DNA from: Coemansia sp. RSA 922
Lineage: Eukaryota > Kickxellomycota > Kickxellomycetes > Kickxellales > Kickxellaceae
Direction of reading: 5' to 3'
DNA: 15,456 nt
Assembly: GCA_027577415.1 (NCBI GenBank)
Contig: JANBQS010000553.1
Span: forward strand, 1 to 15,456
Shown: positions 15,085-15,456 of the stretch, piece by piece
Numbering within the stretch: the first letter of the stretch is position 1
Layout: each line of letters begins with the position of its first letter
Position numbers and translations under genes: made by a program
Notes under the pieces: model-generated
Databases searched by the model: none
What the model was told of the DNA's origin: nothing
The model's input: only the letters and a program-made list of their open reading frames with translations

Positions 15085-15456
15085 TCATAGGTGGACTATT
15101 CCGGTCTCGGGATCTGTCCATGTCCTGGCTGGCTTTACGATCTCTGCAACGGCAAACGTCTTGCGCTTGCTGACTTTTCGACAGTGCTCAATACGTACGA
15201 CGTCGCCTAGCTTGCACTGGTCAAGCTCATCGTGCACAAGGTAGTTCTTGTGCATCAAGAGCTCCTACAAAAAAACGGACAAGATAGAGTATGTTAGCTA
15301 TCTGGTTTCGGTATATAGTTTGGTGATTTCCTTGTCTAATTTGGTGAATTTCCTCACCTTGTGGACGTGGTGGTTCATAACGCGCTTGGGCACCCGCACT
15401 TTGACGGTCTTTTGTGCCGCTGTGCTGACGACCATGCCGATAAAGTTGTGTCTCAT
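15085..15456 (-). CDS. MRPS17: Mitochondrial small ribosomal subunit protein uS17m, two exons
   Basis: uS17 binds 16S-type rRNA in the small subunit. Exon 1 is 15456-15358 (33 codons), intron 15357-15265 (93 bp, GTGAGG..TAG, CTAAC about 30 bases before the acceptor), exon 2 15264-15085 (59 codons and TGA), for 92 residues. Diagnostic stretches are NFIGMVVS near the start, QKTVKVRV 15-22, LVHDE 42-46, LGDVVRIEHCRKVSKRKTF 52-70 and VAEIV, then a mitochondrial-type tail PARTWTDPETG. The QKTVKVRV..GD.VRIE..R..SK.K pattern is universal in S17. The ATG coincides with the last base of the window, so an upstream extension cannot be excluded, though this start fits fungal homologues, which also begin close to NFIG. 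The intron sits at the loop between strands, phase 0. Confidence 0.92.

Noticed and set aside
1..15456. Search for tRNA/rRNA genes, transposons, long terminal or inverted repeats, defence or biosynthetic gene clusters
   Set aside because: No tRNA B-box-like GGTTCGAATC, no transposase or reverse-transcriptase motifs, no long direct repeats and no clustered unknown genes were seen by eye. The window looks like an ordinary housekeeping region.

Overview
The window is nuclear DNA of a fungus. It shows spliceosomal introns (GT..AG, several with CTAAC-type branch sites), a fused three-domain HIS4, a Cdc11-type septin, a Hal4/Sat4-type protein kinase, ATE1, and two nuclear genes for mitochondrial proteins. 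GC-leaning, mostly intron-poor coding regions, A/T-homopolymer-rich spacers and a steroid-5-alpha-reductase of the SRD5A1 type suggest an early-diverging lineage, perhaps Kickxellomycotina (Coemansia-like). That placement is inference, not something the sequence proves.

Layout, left to right. 1-1270: no gene I can defend; it holds an acidic codon-like run and a TATA-like site. 1271-2101 (+): steroid 5-alpha-reductase family membrane enzyme. 2205-3971 (-): Cdc11-family septin in three exons, tail-to-tail with the reductase. Its second 5' splice site contains an in-frame stop, so spliced and unspliced mRNA give different C-termini. 4389-5720 (-): FEN1/XPG superfamily nuclease with a long insertion and a palindrome-rich upstream region. 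6395-7699 (-): arginyl-tRNA--protein transferase ATE1 with an acidic, Ser-rich N-terminal extension. 8435-9937 (-): Hal4/Sat4-like Ser/Thr kinase. 9938-11074: divergent promoter region with G-runs, a GC hairpin, short palindromes and a perfect Gcn4-type TGACTCA before HIS4. 11075-13714 (+): HIS4, three steps of histidine synthesis in one 879-residue chain. 14339-14892 (-): ATP synthase subunit h (ATP14), 88 residues from four small exons. 15085-15456 (-): mitochondrial ribosomal protein uS17m in two exons, starting at the last base of the window.

The genes are ordinary single-copy housekeeping functions (sterol/steroid reduction, cytoskeleton, DNA repair-type nuclease, N-degron pathway, ion-transport kinase, histidine synthesis, mitochondrial energy and translation). 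They do not form a pathway cluster. The only functional grouping is the co-oriented mitochondrial pair ATP14/MRPS17. I see no mobile element, CRISPR array, tRNA, rRNA, defence system or secondary-metabolite cluster. The most interesting points are the septin's alternative C-terminus, its Arg-Arg P-loop, the unassigned FEN1-like nuclease, and structured DNA in the two large promoter regions.
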